Assembly (NCBI GenBank): GCA_015501075.1
Contig: JADNYJ010000234.1
Span: forward strand, 1-55,190
Direction of reading: 5' to 3'
From: Gymnopilus junonius
Taxonomy: Eukaryota; Basidiomycota; Agaricomycetes; Agaricales; Galerinaceae
Length of the DNA: 55,190 nucleotides
The notes under the pieces are model-generated. The model was not told the DNA's origin, made no database searches, and saw nothing but the letters and a program-made list of their open reading frames with translations. This document shows positions 44,302-55,074 of this stretch, in pieces. Position 1 is the first letter of the stretch. Each line of letters begins with the position of its first letter. Made by a program: the position numbers and the translations under genes.

Positions 44302-45698
44302 TTACAACTCCGAGGGAGAAATGGACTCTGGACCACATACAAATGTAATGACAGACATAATTGCACCTCTCTTCTTATGTGGTTGACGTTCAACAGTTGG
44401 TGACACTCCGACGTGTGACATAGGGCCATGAGCAGCTTTGTCACCCTCCTCACGAATCTCCGAATGTCGCTTGATGAGAAGCATCCCACCTTCTGATTCT
44501 AGAACTTGCATCGCAGCGGTTGCGTCCTCATCATGCCGCTGTGCGAAAAGAGATTTCGCCTTGTTGAGACGTTCCGGGTCAGTCATTTCAGTGGCGAGAT
44601 GCATTCGCCAGGCGACGGAGGGTCGAGTATTGCTGTCTATAGGTAATCCAGCCATCTGAGCAAGCAATTCTTGCGCTTGGTCAATCAGGTTCCGAAGAAC
44701 GATGGCATCAAGCTAAAGTTAATGTGATGATTAATGATTCATAAATGGTGGAATCCGGAATGAGGACGCACCAAGCCAAGATCAGCCTCCACTTTTGCTT
44801 GCCACGCCACCTGATCAGCGAAATCCTTGGTTAACTTGGCGTTCTCCTTGACCAATTTCTCACAAGTTGCGGTGAGGGTTTCCTTCTCTTCTTTTTGAGT
44901 GGCTTCCATCTTCTTGCACCAGGTGTCCCAATCTTGATTGTTCTTGGCCATCTTCGCTTCGCAATCCTTGACACACGCGGACATCATGTCCGACATCTTC
45001 GCTTCCCAAAGCCTGTCGCGAGCAGACATCGTGTCCGACATCTTCGCTTCCCAATCCTTGACACATGCGGACATGGTGTCCGACATCTTCGCTTCCCAAA
45101 GCCTGTCGCGAGCAGACATCCTCGTTTCCCAAGACATCTCGCACTCCTCAAGATCATGCTGCAAATCCTCAATCACCTTCTTCCAGTCATGCCGCTCAGC
45201 CTTCCTTTCCTTGTCAATCTCTTGCACCAAGGCCACTGCATTTGCCCTCCTACCACTCGCAGCTGTCACTTGCTGTTTGGCCCATCGTTCCTTGAAGTCA
45301 TTGACTTTTTTTCCTTTCGTCGATGAAGCAGCACTGGCTTCAGGGGAGGAACCCGTTTCAGATGTAGGGACGAAGGCGAGCAACCTCGATGATGTGTCAC
45401 AGGAAAGGGATCTCAGAGGCAGATCATTATCATCGAATTTGGAAGATCCATGAAGATCTGGTTGAAAATGAGAAAGGACAGAAAAAAAATAACGTCAGAA
45501 GATGGACTGACCCGAAGAGATGATGATAGAGTCTTTCCTGATGCTTCCCCTTTTATCACCTAAGACTGTCATCGCTTCACTGTAAACCAGGTCGCGCAGA
45601 CCGCCAATTGTGCAGTCGGGGGATGCTTGGATACGAGAAGAACTAGGAGCGAAGGAAACTGTTACGGTGATTGACTCGCTGGTAGAGGAGCTGGGCAT
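44302..45698 (-). CDS. Coiled-coil protein with internal repeats, unknown function
   Basis: ATG at 45698 (MPSSSTSESITVTVSFAP). Exons 45698-45512, 45457-44772 and 44712-44302; introns 54 and 59 bp; 427 residues with clean phases. The middle is long, charged and helical (FKERWAKQQVTAASGRRANA, KERKAERHDWKKVIEDLQHD). It holds about four repeats of WEAKMSD-x-MSA with ARDRL or CVKDW/C spacers, each near 15 residues. The C-terminal region (LNKAKSLFAQRHDEDATAAM) is also helical. A structural or scaffold role is likely. I do not recognise the family. The near-identical DNA of the repeats suggests recent expansion. Confidence 0.7.
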
Positions 45699-46129
45699 GG
45701 TGGTACAAAAGAGCACAAATGTCGTCAAAGATTGAAAGTAGAGGCCGCGCGCACAGAAGGCATCACAGGATTGCATTACATAATATTATTTGAGGAATAT
45801 TTCAAACTCAGATTCAATTCTATCGTCACGTGGATCAAAGGCCTTCCTCTACCCAACCTCCTCTCTGGAACACCTTGAAATCCGACACAGAACATTCGGC
45901 CAACAGCGCTACACCCTACACTCGTCTGTTGTTCTTCCCTTCCTGCCACCTGTCCAGCTTATACTCGAAAGGGGTCTTTACGCAAGGTTGGCCAGTGTCC
46001 GCCTCTGTCTACAGCTAGCGCCCCCCGATGATCTGTCAACATCGGCGCTGGCGGAGGAACGCAACCTGGCGAGATGCGCTGATGTTTTTGGGTCCAAGGC
46101 GCTTCAAGATCAACGCCGTTTGTAACGTC
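45699..46129. other. Promoter-side spacer of the coiled-coil gene
   Basis: No supported gene. An open frame at 45790-46125 on the plus strand has no motif that I know. Confidence 0.35.
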
Positions 46130-46360
46130 AAGGATGTGCCAGTGCCGACGCTCGTCGAACGTCACATGTAGAATTCCTCAGCGAAACCTCAATTCCACTT
46201 GAACCGACTTCACTACTTGAACTGACGACCTCACTACTTTTGTTCATGACTGAAGAGCCCACTACTTGATCTGCTAACCTCACTACTTGCGCCGACGACC
46301 TAACCACCCAAGTCAAATCCCTCACGCAACTTCATCACTGACGCTCCTCAAACGTGATCG
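46130..46360. repeat. ACTACTTGA-type repeat block
   Basis: It has the same composition as the inverted-repeat arms: one full palindrome (46147-46163), then CTTCACTACTTGAACTGACG and similar units, and a degenerate palindrome at 46340. It resembles an isolated arm fragment. Confidence 0.6.
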
Positions 46361-46870
46361 ACGCAGTTCGTCCAACGTGTTTCAATGTAGTACAATAACT
46401 CTCATTTGATTATCCATGGACCCTTGAAATCTTACACGCAAATCTTTAATCAAAAGCTCGGAACCACAGAATGTGTAACAGTAAAATTAACCTCCTAATG
46501 TCAAGCCAGTTCTATCAAGACTGAAGCTCGTCGAGCCTCAAACGGGCCTATGCCCACGGAAGTCCCACCGTTTTGATCCTGTGAATTTCAAATATTACCG
46601 CTCTTAAATACAAGTATATACGGCTAAGGAGTGAAGCCGTCGTATTCGCGGCACTGCCCTACTACAGCCTGGTGCTATGTCCTGCCCCACCGCCATCGCC
46701 CCAAGTCTCAAAACACCACAGCCACGGTGAAAAAATGCTGTGCCTTTCAAACCATCGAGTCCATGCGTCAGAGAGGAAACTGCCACCATGCAAATTTAGC
46801 CAACTCACAGCCTTCAACCCCATAGTATATATTGGTCGAAGTATCCGCACCTCTGTTCAACAACTGCATT
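46361..46870. other. Spacer upstream of the TET/JBP gene
   Basis: Contains a degenerate palindrome near 46521 and, presumably, the promoter of the next gene. No gene recognised. Confidence 0.35.
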
Positions 46871-48552
46871 ATGGATCCCCGCCAGCTGTCAGACAGTGTA
46901 AGAGTTTTCTTCTTGTGTTATCGCGTATTTACACTCCTTGTGATAGATGTCTTCGCCTCCGAGGAAGAAGACGCGGCGCGACAAGTCGGCACAGGTCGTA
47001 GTTCCCAGCATCCGCAATGCTCCCAGCGCGTCCAGTACGTCAGCCAGCCGTGTACGAAGCGACGAAGCGTGGATCCAGAGAAATGCGCCCATGCTGAGCA
47101 AGAAACTCGCGCTTTTTCTGAAGCAAGCAACGGTAATCAATGTGCCGTGCACCCTCGAGGAACTGAAGAAACCGCAAGATGAAAAGAGGCTAGAGCGGAT
47201 CTGTGTCGAAGAGCTTGGTCCAAATCGTTCAGCACAGTGCATATCGGCCCGCTTCGTCGATCCAAACGGACAGACTATTCTAGCATACTTTGGTAATCGC
47301 ATCAGAAAATCGGAAAATGCTGAGGTGTGTATTTTTATTTTGGAGGTATTGTCGAAATAAAAGAACAGTCCGCTCTGGGCAGGGAAGTACCATTGATCTG
47401 AGCCAGCAATATACAGGCCGTACCAAGGAAACTCTGGAATTTCTAAAGAAAAATAACCCCAAATCCATAATCAACGATGGATTAAGTGTGAGTGAACTCT
47501 GGATATTGATACACAAAACTCTGACGCAATTCTACCAGAATAATCAATGCAAAGCTTATCAACTCGCATCACAGGCTGTATGCTCTGCTTTGCCACTCCA
47601 TAGCCGGTTTGACAGCACTCGTCACGAGGGTGTAAATATTATGAAATTCGAATCTGGAAGCAGAAAGGACAATTCCGACGATCAGCAACCACCTGAACCT
47701 GATAATGAGGAAGTCAACCCAGAGGCATATGAGCCGGATGAGGAGTTGGGACACTTTGAAAGAAAGGAACAGGCGGGTGTCGTGCATTTAGTCCATGGAT
47801 GGCAGCAACAAGCTCAGGCTCGGACCAAGGTCAGTTGCGCCTCCAGCTTTCAAGGTCAACGTTTTATAACACTTCTATCCAGGGGCTTTTTATCTCCGGT
47901 GATATATCCCATACAAGCACAAGCTTGGCAGCGGCCGGTTCCTATTACTATCTCACTCAATCAATTGCAGCCACACTTGCAAAGATGTTTCAAGCCGTTT
48001 TCCCCGAAGAATATCGGAAGTACGAAAAGGCCTTCGAAGCCGGAGTGTGGATGCAGTGTGACCCTGGTCCCTATCTTGGTCGTGCCATTATATACAAGTT
48101 GCAAGGGCGCTTGCACAAGGATAAGCATGACCTGGGGCCTTCCGCCTCCTTTGGTGTAGGCTATTATACTGGTGGAGAGATGCTATTTCCTCAATTTGGC
48201 ACTAAATTCTCGTATGTCATTTCGCTCATATGGAACAGTGGATAGTCAGAATAACAGTCCCTGTAGGTATGACCCAGGCCACGTCTGCATTTTTTACTCA
48301 AGCATCATCTACCACAAAGTAGCCAAATTCGAGTCTGCCATACAGACAACTCTGCAGGCAGAGGAGAAGATTACACCAGGCCGAATCGGTACAGTCTTCT
48401 TTTTTCCCAAAGAGAGCTATCAGATTCTCCATGATAAACCGCCCCGGTGGGGATACAGAACAGCCTTTGGAAGGGCTGAAGGTCTTATCCCCAAACGATA
48501 TCTAGACATGGATGATGACGGAGCTGAGTATGAATCAGAGGAAGAGATGTAA
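46871..48552 (+). CDS. TET/JBP-type 2-oxoglutarate/Fe(II) dioxygenase
   Basis: Enzymes of this family oxidise 5-methylcytosine or thymine in DNA. Exons: 46871-46897, 46947-47324, 47383-47829, 47883-48211 and 48267-48552; introns 49-58 bp; 488 residues, no frame break. A start at 46947 (MSSPPRKKTRRDKSAQ) is the alternative. The N-terminal part is basic. The C-terminal third carries the double-stranded beta-helix signature: GRLHKDKHDLGPS with H362 and D364 as the HxD pair, GYYTGGEMLFPQFG, the distal H410 in IIYHKVAKF and R433 in TPGRIGTVFFF for 2-oxoglutarate. All four residues are present, so it may be active. In mushrooms such genes are expanded and often linked to KDZ transposons; no KDZ transposase is seen here. 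An in-phase 51-bp intron (47488-47538) is possible. The family call is from motif spacing. Confidence 0.75.
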
Positions 48553-48689
48553 TTACCTGAGGAACATAAATGCTTCTAGAATTCAAATTTTGCTGAGACA
48601 CATCTGAGTTGTTTCCGATATCATGGAGGAAGTTATGCCGAGTGAATCCACCACTGCCAGCGTCAGCGTTTCGAAGCATTGTGAATAGA

Positions 48690-49557
48690 TTTCTGGTATT
48701 CCACTTGAACTGACGACTTCACTACGTGTGTTTATGACGTCACTACTTGAGCTTACAACGTCAAGCGCTTGGAGAAAACTCAATTGCACCTGATTTGATC
48801 TCTCTACTTGAGTTTATAACGCCAAGCATGTGCCAGCGTGAAGGATGTGCCAGTGCCGACGCTCGTCGAACGTCAGATGGAGAATTGCTCAGCGAAGAAT
48901 CAATTCCATTGGAACGGTGGGCAAATATGAGCGGGGTATTTCTTGCCAGTAACAGTCCACTGCCTAACGAGAAGAATGTGCCAGTGCCGACGCTCGTCGA
49001 ACGTCAGATGGAGAATTGCTCAGCGAAGAATCAATTCCATTGGAACGGTGGGCAAATATGAGCGGGGTATTTCTTGCCAGTAACAGTCCACTGCCTAACG
49101 AGAAGAATGTGCAAGTGCCGACGCTCGTCGAACGTCAGATGTAGAATTGCTCAGCGAAGAATCAATTCCACTGGACCTGACTATTCACTACTTGAGTTTA
49201 TGACCTCACTACTTGAGCTTACCTGTATTTCTTGTCAGTAACAGTCCACTGCCAACATCTCTTCTCTGTGTCGTAGCTCAACATACTGTAGCTTGTGAGA
49301 CTTCACTACTGAAACTGACGACTTCACTACTTGTGGTTATGACCTCACTACTTTAGCTCACAACGCCAAGCCCTTGGACCTTGAACTGACGACTTCACTA
49401 CTTGTGGTCAAGACCTCACTACTTGAGCTTACAACGTCAAGCCCTTGTACAAAACTCAATTGCACTTGATTTGACCTTGCTACTTGACTTTATAACGAGA
49501 CGAATGTGGCAGTGCGGACGCTCGTCGAACGTCACATATGGAATTGCTCAGCGAAGG
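48690..49557. repeat. Repeat block with a 131-bp tandem triplication
   Basis: The block starts with ACTACTTGA-type units. Three copies of a 131-bp unit follow, with palindromes at 48858, 48989 and 49120 (spacing 131 and 131 bp), each with GAATTGCTCAGCGAAGAATC. More short units follow and a last palindrome at 49517-49533. The block ends abruptly at the TTAGGG of the right cluster (49558), where the island ends. Confidence 0.7.
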
Positions 49558-50030
49558 TTAGGGAGGTGGAGCGAATCGCCGAAGGCGATGAGCGATCAGG
49601 TTATACTGAGGGGTTGTAAGGCGTACGAAGCCAAACAGTTGGGGGTATGTCCCACTGGGCTGTTCGTCTTTATAGACTCGTCAGTGGCTGTTCACGTACT
49701 TAAAACTGTACTCTCAATCCGTTCGACTCTACAATAATGTGATAGCAATAATAGAGTGAACAGAAACGTACAAATATGGCAGATAACGATAACCAATCGT
49801 TGAGAACAGGGGGTTTCCCTGGGGAGTCCCTGGGGTGTCCCAGGGGAATCCCAATCTCTACAGCCAGATCGTCGGGCTGTGCGATGGCATCGTGGGTATA
49901 GATTTTATCTAGATAATCGTTAATCTGCATCTTTAACTCGGTGTATCGGAGATACGAGATTTCTCCCGGACGAATTCCCAATATAGCAAGTGTTACCTAT
50001 TTGAGTTTGATCCGAATTCTATTTCCGTAC
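49558..50030 (-). repeat. B-type telomeric unit, 473 bp
   Basis: Begins TTAGGGAGGTGGAGCG directly against the island and ends at ATTTCCGTAC before the next TTAGGG. The start is that of the other B units. It should be the 3' untranslated end of a Penelope-like element lying on the minus strand. Confidence 0.65.
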
Positions 50031-50473
50031 TTAGGGTTAGGAAGGTGGAGCGAATCGCCGAAGGCGATGAGCGATCAGGTTAAACTGAGGGGTTGTAAGG
50101 CGTACGAAGCCAAACAGTTGGGGACTTATCCCACTGGGCTGTTTCGTCTTTATAGACTCGTCAGTGGCTGTTCACGTACTAAAACTGTTACTCTCAATCC
50201 GTTCGACTCTACAATAATGTGATAGCAATAATAGAGTGAACAGAAACGTACAAGTATGGCAGATAACGATAGCCAATCGTTGAGAACAGGGGGTTTCCCT
50301 GGGGAGTCCCTGGGGCGTCCCAGGGGAATCCCAATCTCTGCAGCCAGATCGTCGGGCTTAGGGTTAGGGTGGTTGTTGTTGTCCTGCACTGAAGGCCGGG
50401 GGACGCTGTGGATAACTGGGAAGTTGGGGGACAACCTCCATCCAGTTTCGCCTTTTATAGGCTCTTCAGATCC
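50031..50473 (-). repeat. B-type (50031-50357) and A-type (50358-50473) units
   Basis: Two head-to-tail units, both opened by TTAGGGTTAGG. The B unit breaks off at GTCGGGC, about 150 bp earlier than the B unit to its left. The A unit is only 116 bp. The different right ends show independent truncation. Confidence 0.65.
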
Positions 50474-52162
50474 TTAGGGTTAGGAAGGTGGAGCGAATCG
50501 CCGAAGGCGATGAGCGATCAGGTTAAACTGAGGGGTTGTAAGGCGTACGAAGCCAAACAGTTGGGGGTATGTCCCACTGGGCTGTTTCGTCTTTATAGAC
50601 TCGTCAGTGGCTGTTCACGTACTTAAAACTGTACTCTCAATCCGTTCGACTCTACAATAATGTGATAGCAATAATAGAGTGAACAGAAACGTACAAATAT
50701 GGCAGATAACGATGGCCAATCGTTGAGGACAGGGGGTTTCCCTGGGGAGTCCCTGGGGCGTCCCAGGGGAATCCCAATCTCTGCAGCCAGATCGTCGGGC
50801 TGTGCGATGGCATCGTGGGTCTAGATTTTATCTAGATAATCGTTAATCTGCATCTTTAACTCGGTGTATCGGAGATACGAGATTTCTCCCGGACGAATTC
50901 CCGATATAGCAAGTGTTACCTATTTGAGTTTGATCCGAATTCTATTTCCGTACTTGCCATTTCGGGACAGAATGCTCGGGATTGCGCGTACCGTTACCAT
51001 TTAAGGACAGGTCGGCCACCGACCGAGCAGTTAAGCCGGATCAGCGGTAGAGTGTAGGGTCGCAATATTGGTGATAACGCCTGAGCTTCCAATACGACTT
51101 AGCATACTCCAACCCAGCGCTAAGCATGAGTTCGGCCTCGTTCGGGGCAATCCGTACTAAGACGGACCTACTACGGACTTCGGGATCTAGACCGGGTCTA
51201 GACTCATATCACGTGCCATTAATAATCACTCGTCTGGGACGAGGGCTGTGTCAGCAATATCATGTGCCATGATTACTTATTTAGGTAAATTTAGCTATAA
51301 GTTAAAGGCGCATCAGTGAATGCGTACTGATGCGACATAAGAAGCGCGTACGTTAGGGTTCGGTTAGGGACCGCATCGTGTAAACGACGGTTTTCTTATT
51401 CAATTTGTGCGTTTTGAGAGTCTACCGAATACTGGATGATCCTGTTCATCGTCAGATAAACTAAGCCGTCTGTGTAATTGAACATCACCGGGGCTACTTT
51501 GAGCGGCGGTGCTTAGACCAGGTAATTGCACCTGTTCAGACTGTTCAATAATGTCACCGACATCTTGAATCGTAGGGCGGAACCCACCTTCATTGGTGAC
51601 TTCCTCATCCAGTTTTTCGAACACTACCTTCTTCCAGTTGTGCGAAAGGTCGTATATGTTAGTGTTGCGTTTGCGAGACACTAACCATCGACGACCGAGT
51701 ATTCCTATCTTCCGCAAGTCGGGAACGAATACCGAGTCGCGTCCTCCGCCACCTCGCAATAAAGCTCGGGGCGAACATCTTCGATCTCAGCAAACGTCTC
51801 TCCAGGCGGAGGAAAAGGGTTGGCGGGACTATTCACATATTTCCCTTCTTCGGCGCGGGTATACCACTCCGTCCAATACTCAGTAATAGTAGTTCCAAGT
51901 TCGGTAGCCGAGAACCAATTCCATACGTCGTTAAACCTGGTTTTCAAGACAAGAACGCCTTCGTCGGGCTCTGTATCGGTTCGCGATGCAAACCGTTTTT
52001 CCCAACGTTCTTGGACATTTTTCTTGCACCAGGCGGCGACGAGTTGTGACGGATAACCGCGCAACAAATAGAGGCTGTTAAGATCTCTAATTGCTCCGAT
52101 GTAGTTGTTTTTATTACTACATAGCACGGCTAACCGCGAGCACTCTCCGATATAGACGCTCT
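50474..52162 (-). mobile_element. Longest B-type unit, with reverse transcriptase end
   Basis: Starts TTAGGGTTAGGAAGG and continues far beyond the other B units. The first 0.9 kb matches their sequence or extends it as a 3' untranslated region. The rest (51400-52162) encodes the C-terminal part of a reverse transcriptase on the minus strand. It is cut off at 52162 by the next unit. The order of fixed telomeric 3' end, coding region and ragged 5' end fits a 5'-truncated Penelope-like (Coprina-type) element. Confidence 0.65.
51400..52162 (-). pseudogene. Penelope-like reverse transcriptase, C-terminal fragment
   Basis: Reads ECSRLAVLCSNKNNYIGAIR, DLNSLYLLRGYPSQLVAAWC, VLVLKTRFNDVWNWFSATEL and, after a one-base frame change near 51740, VPDLRKIGILGRRWLVSRKR and YDLSHNWKKVVFEKLDEEV, with a stop at 51400. 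The RGYP region after the palm domain, the LK..FN..WNWF block and the final S-R-K-R-N..DL..WKK block are what I recall of basidiomycete Coprina-type proteins. The catalytic palm (motifs with the Asp pair) is missing because the unit is truncated, so the fragment cannot be active. A search against Penelope-like elements would settle the call. Confidence 0.6.
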
Positions 52163-53441
52163 TTAGGGTTAGGGTGGTGGTGGTATTCTGCAACTGAAGG
52201 CCGGGGGGCTGTTACGGACAAGTGGGAACTTGGGGGACAAATTCCATCCACTTTCGCCTTTTTAAAGGCTCTTCAGGTCCTACAGCGATCACGCTGAGTT
52301 AATATCTGGAGCGATTTACTTACGAAATCCGTCCAGGATTAATAATCCGACAAGGATTCGATTACTCAGACCGAGGCGGGCTCAGTCAGCACCGAAGGGC
52401 TGACTGAGCACACCGGGGTACGATGAGCAATCGACTTTACGCTGGGTCGAAGAGTCACTCGACTCCGTCCGGCGTTGGCCGAGAAATTTCAAGCGCCGCC
52501 TTGATCTGCTTAGGTAACGGGTCCAGGCCCGTTACCTAAGCTGGTCACGAGTAATTCTATTTTAAGAAGAAACATGTGAGCAAACCATAAATAGTACTGT
52601 CACGTGCCTAATGGACTTAGGACTTTTCGTGCTTTATGGCTAGATTAGGCTTAGCTTGAGGGATAAATTGTATCAGCTATCCTTGTGTATTCTATCATTA
52701 CAATAGATGGTACGTACGGTTGGGTTCGGTTAGGGTGAAGCTTCTAACAAGGTTTCGAACGCTCTGGCCTTAGGCCAGCAGTGATCCAAGCACCGACCAC
52801 ACAAACGTGGATAATTAATCATGAACTGGTTTAACGCCAGTAAATAGTTCTACGCATAGTGTCCAAAATGACCGCTCTTAGTCTGTTTACAGATTCTGGC
52901 ATCGATATCGACCGGTAATTGGTTTTCCATGCACGACAGACGAATCTGTCTCCCAAATATAGGTCGGGTGCGCATCGATGTTAAAGCGTATCGGCGTGCG
53001 TGGGTTTGATCCCTTTCCGTCGAGTGCGAGTGCTTAAGTTGGGCCCCCGTAGGGTACTCGCCGTACATCCAGACCGTCCAAGACATCCGCAAACATCTCT
53101 TTCGATGGGACACGTACACTCCCGGGACAATTCATACGAGGTTTTATCAATGGTCGGGAAACAAATCCCTCCCTCAATATATATTGTCGCCGCACTAGCG
53201 CTTTAAGCCACACGGGCTGAATCCGATACTACCAAGCTTTTAATCTCAACGTCTATTTGTACGCCTCTAACAAAAGAGGCATTGGGCGGGCATAAGCGGA
53301 TGAGTGTTGGTGTAACTGTAACATTCCAAACTTCTCTCGTCTATCTCAGGGACCGAAGTACTCAAGAGCTAATAACGAGTGCATCGCAGATTCAGACATA
53401 TTAACGATGGATTTAATGCCCCGAAGGGACTCCCAGTCTGC
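52163..53441 (-). repeat. A-type telomeric unit, 1279 bp
   Basis: Starts TTAGGGTTAGGGTGGTGGTGG. After about 200 bp shared with the short A units comes sequence seen otherwise only in the unit at 53666. It has no coding frame that I recognise; a minus-strand frame at 52850-53119 has a diverged counterpart at 54274-54624. It breaks off within CCAGTCTG at 53441. It could be a second Penelope-like family or the distal untranslated part of one. Confidence 0.6.
52380..52541. other. Run of stable hairpins in the A unit
   Basis: Perfect stems at 52380-52390/52399-52409 (11 bp) and 52508-52521/52528-52541 (14 bp). Both occur in the A unit at 53666; the loop of the second differs (TCCAGG against GCTAGG) while its stem is kept. 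This suggests selection on RNA or DNA structure, for example packaging or priming. Confidence 0.5.
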
Positions 53442-53665
53442 TTAGGGTTATTGGGACTTTTTTTTGAAATCCCTAGCTCATCCCTAGTCCCTATTAGTTA
53501 TCCCTGGGCTCATCCCTGGGCTCATCCCTAGGCTCATCTCTGAGCTCGATATCAAATCAGACTATACTACAGACTGATATGAGATAGAAATTTGCTTAGT
53601 GCAGAAATAGACAAGGTGGCCTACATGATAGACTATATTTGTAGTCTGATCAGAATTTTACTTAC
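53442..53665 (-). repeat. C-type unit, second copy
   Basis: Starts TTAGGGTTATTGGGAC and is almost identical to 19416-19640 in the left cluster. It contains a run of CATCCCTGGGCT-like short repeats. Both copies end near TTTTACTTAC, so unlike A and B this end may be natural. Confidence 0.6.
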
Positions 53666-55074
53666 TTAGGGTTAGGGTGGTGGTGTTTTCTGCAACTGAA
53701 GGCCGGGGGGCTGTTACGGACAAGTGGGAACTTGGGGGACAAATTCCATCCACTTTCGCCTTTTTAAAGGCTCTTCAGGTCCTACAGCGATCACGCTGAG
53801 TTAATATCTAGGGCGATTTACTTACGAAATCCGCCTAGGATTAATAATCCTACAAGGATTCGATTACTCAGACCGAGGCGGGCTCAGTCAGCACCGAAGG
53901 GGCTGACTGAGCGCACCGGGGTACGATGAGCAATCGACTTTACACCGGGTCGAAGAGTCACTCGACTCCGTCCGGCGTTGGCCGAGAAATTTCAAGCGCC
54001 GCCTTGATCTGCTTAGGTAACGGGGCTAGGCCCGTTACCTAAGCTGGTCACGAGTAATTCTATTTTAAGAAGAAACATGTGAGCAAACCATAAATAGTAC
54101 TGTCACGTGCCTAATGGACTTAGGACTTTTCGTGCTTTATGGCTAGATTAGGCTTAGCTTGAGGGATATATTGTATCAGCTATCCTTGTGTATTCTATCA
54201 TTACAATAGATGGTACGTACGGTTGGGTTCGGTTAGGGTGAAGCTTCTAACAAGGCTTTCGAACGCTCTGGCCTTAGGCCAGCAGTGAATCCAAGCACCG
54301 ACCACACATAACCGTGGATAAATTAATCGTAACTGGTTTAACGCCAGTAAATAGTTCTACGCATAGTGTCAAAATGACCGCTCTTAGTCTGTTTACAGAT
54401 TCTGGCATCGATATCGACCGGTAATTGGTTTTCCATGCACGACAGACAAGCTGTCTCCCAAATATAGGTCGGGTGCGCATCGATGTTAAAACGTATCGGC
54501 GTGCGTGGGTATGATCCCTTTCCGTCGAGTGCGAGTGCTTAAATTGGGCCCCCGTAGGGTACTCGCCGTACATCCAGACCGTCCAAGACATCCGCAAACA
54601 TCTCTTTCGATGGGACACGTACACTCCCGGGACAATTCATACGAGGTTTTATCAATGGTCGGGAAACAAATCCCTCCCTCAATATATATTGTCGCCGCAC
54701 TAGCGCTTTAAGCCACACGGGCTGAATCCGATACTACCAAGCTTTTAATCTCAACGTCTATTTGTGCGCCTCTACCAAAAGAGGCATTGGGCGGGCATAA
54801 GCGGATGAGTGTTGGTGTAACTGTAACGTTCCAAACTTCTCTCATCTATCTCAGGGACCGAAGTACTCAAGAGCTAATAACGAGTGCATCGCAGATTCAG
54901 ACATATTAACGATGGATTTAATGCCCCGAAGGGACTCCCAGTCTACGCCGACCTTCCAAGATCCGACTCCCAGGCCTCGCCCAGCGCCTCGCCAATTAAG
55001 ACTACTACACCGAGCTACTACTCCAGAAGACATCAACAAGGCGTCCAGTGAATTGGTAGGTACCATCCGCTCGT
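53666..55074 (-). repeat. A-type telomeric unit, 1409 bp
   Basis: Near-identical to 52163-53441 but extends about 130 bp further right, beyond CCAGTCT. The extra part has a minus-strand frame (54851-55066) without a motif that I know. The comparison of the two units shows directly that the left end is fixed and the right end ragged. Confidence 0.6.

Larger units (their letters stand above)
19660..49533. repeat. Dispersed 17-bp CpG palindrome family
   Basis: Consensus GACGYTC-N3-GARCGTC, often extended to TGACG..CGTCA. Clear copies start at 19660, 20232, 24229, 24427, 24521, 24720, 24842, 24906, 25113, 25276, 25476, 25615, 26205, 31682, 31779, 31871, 32029, 32186, 32347, 32507, 32666, 32827, 37088, 42174, 42593, 43012, 43398, 43932, 46147, 48858, 48989, 49120 and 49517. 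Weaker ones start at 24125, 24179, 25212, 42287, 43829, 46340 and 46521. The arms stay constant while the three central bases vary (CTC, GAA, CAA, GTC, CTG, TTG, GAC, TGA). Nearly every copy keeps both CpGs. I found none in 1-19.6 kb or after 49.55 kb. Function unknown; a dimeric DNA-binding site or a hairpin are both possible. Confidence 0.75.

Noticed and set aside
19640..49557. KDZ or other DDE transposase, or a tyrosine-recombinase giant-element captain
   Set aside because: None of the island proteins shows the Cys clusters or catalytic motifs I know for these; the mobility of the island stays unproven.
50990..51120. A stretch with GCAGTTAAGCC that recalls a 5S rRNA core
   Set aside because: The flanking helices of 5S rRNA could not be matched; the similarity is too short.
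52850..53119. Minus-strand frame repeated at 54274-54624 in the A units
   Set aside because: No reverse transcriptase or other motif; the two copies differ by frame-changing bases, so coding is not supported.
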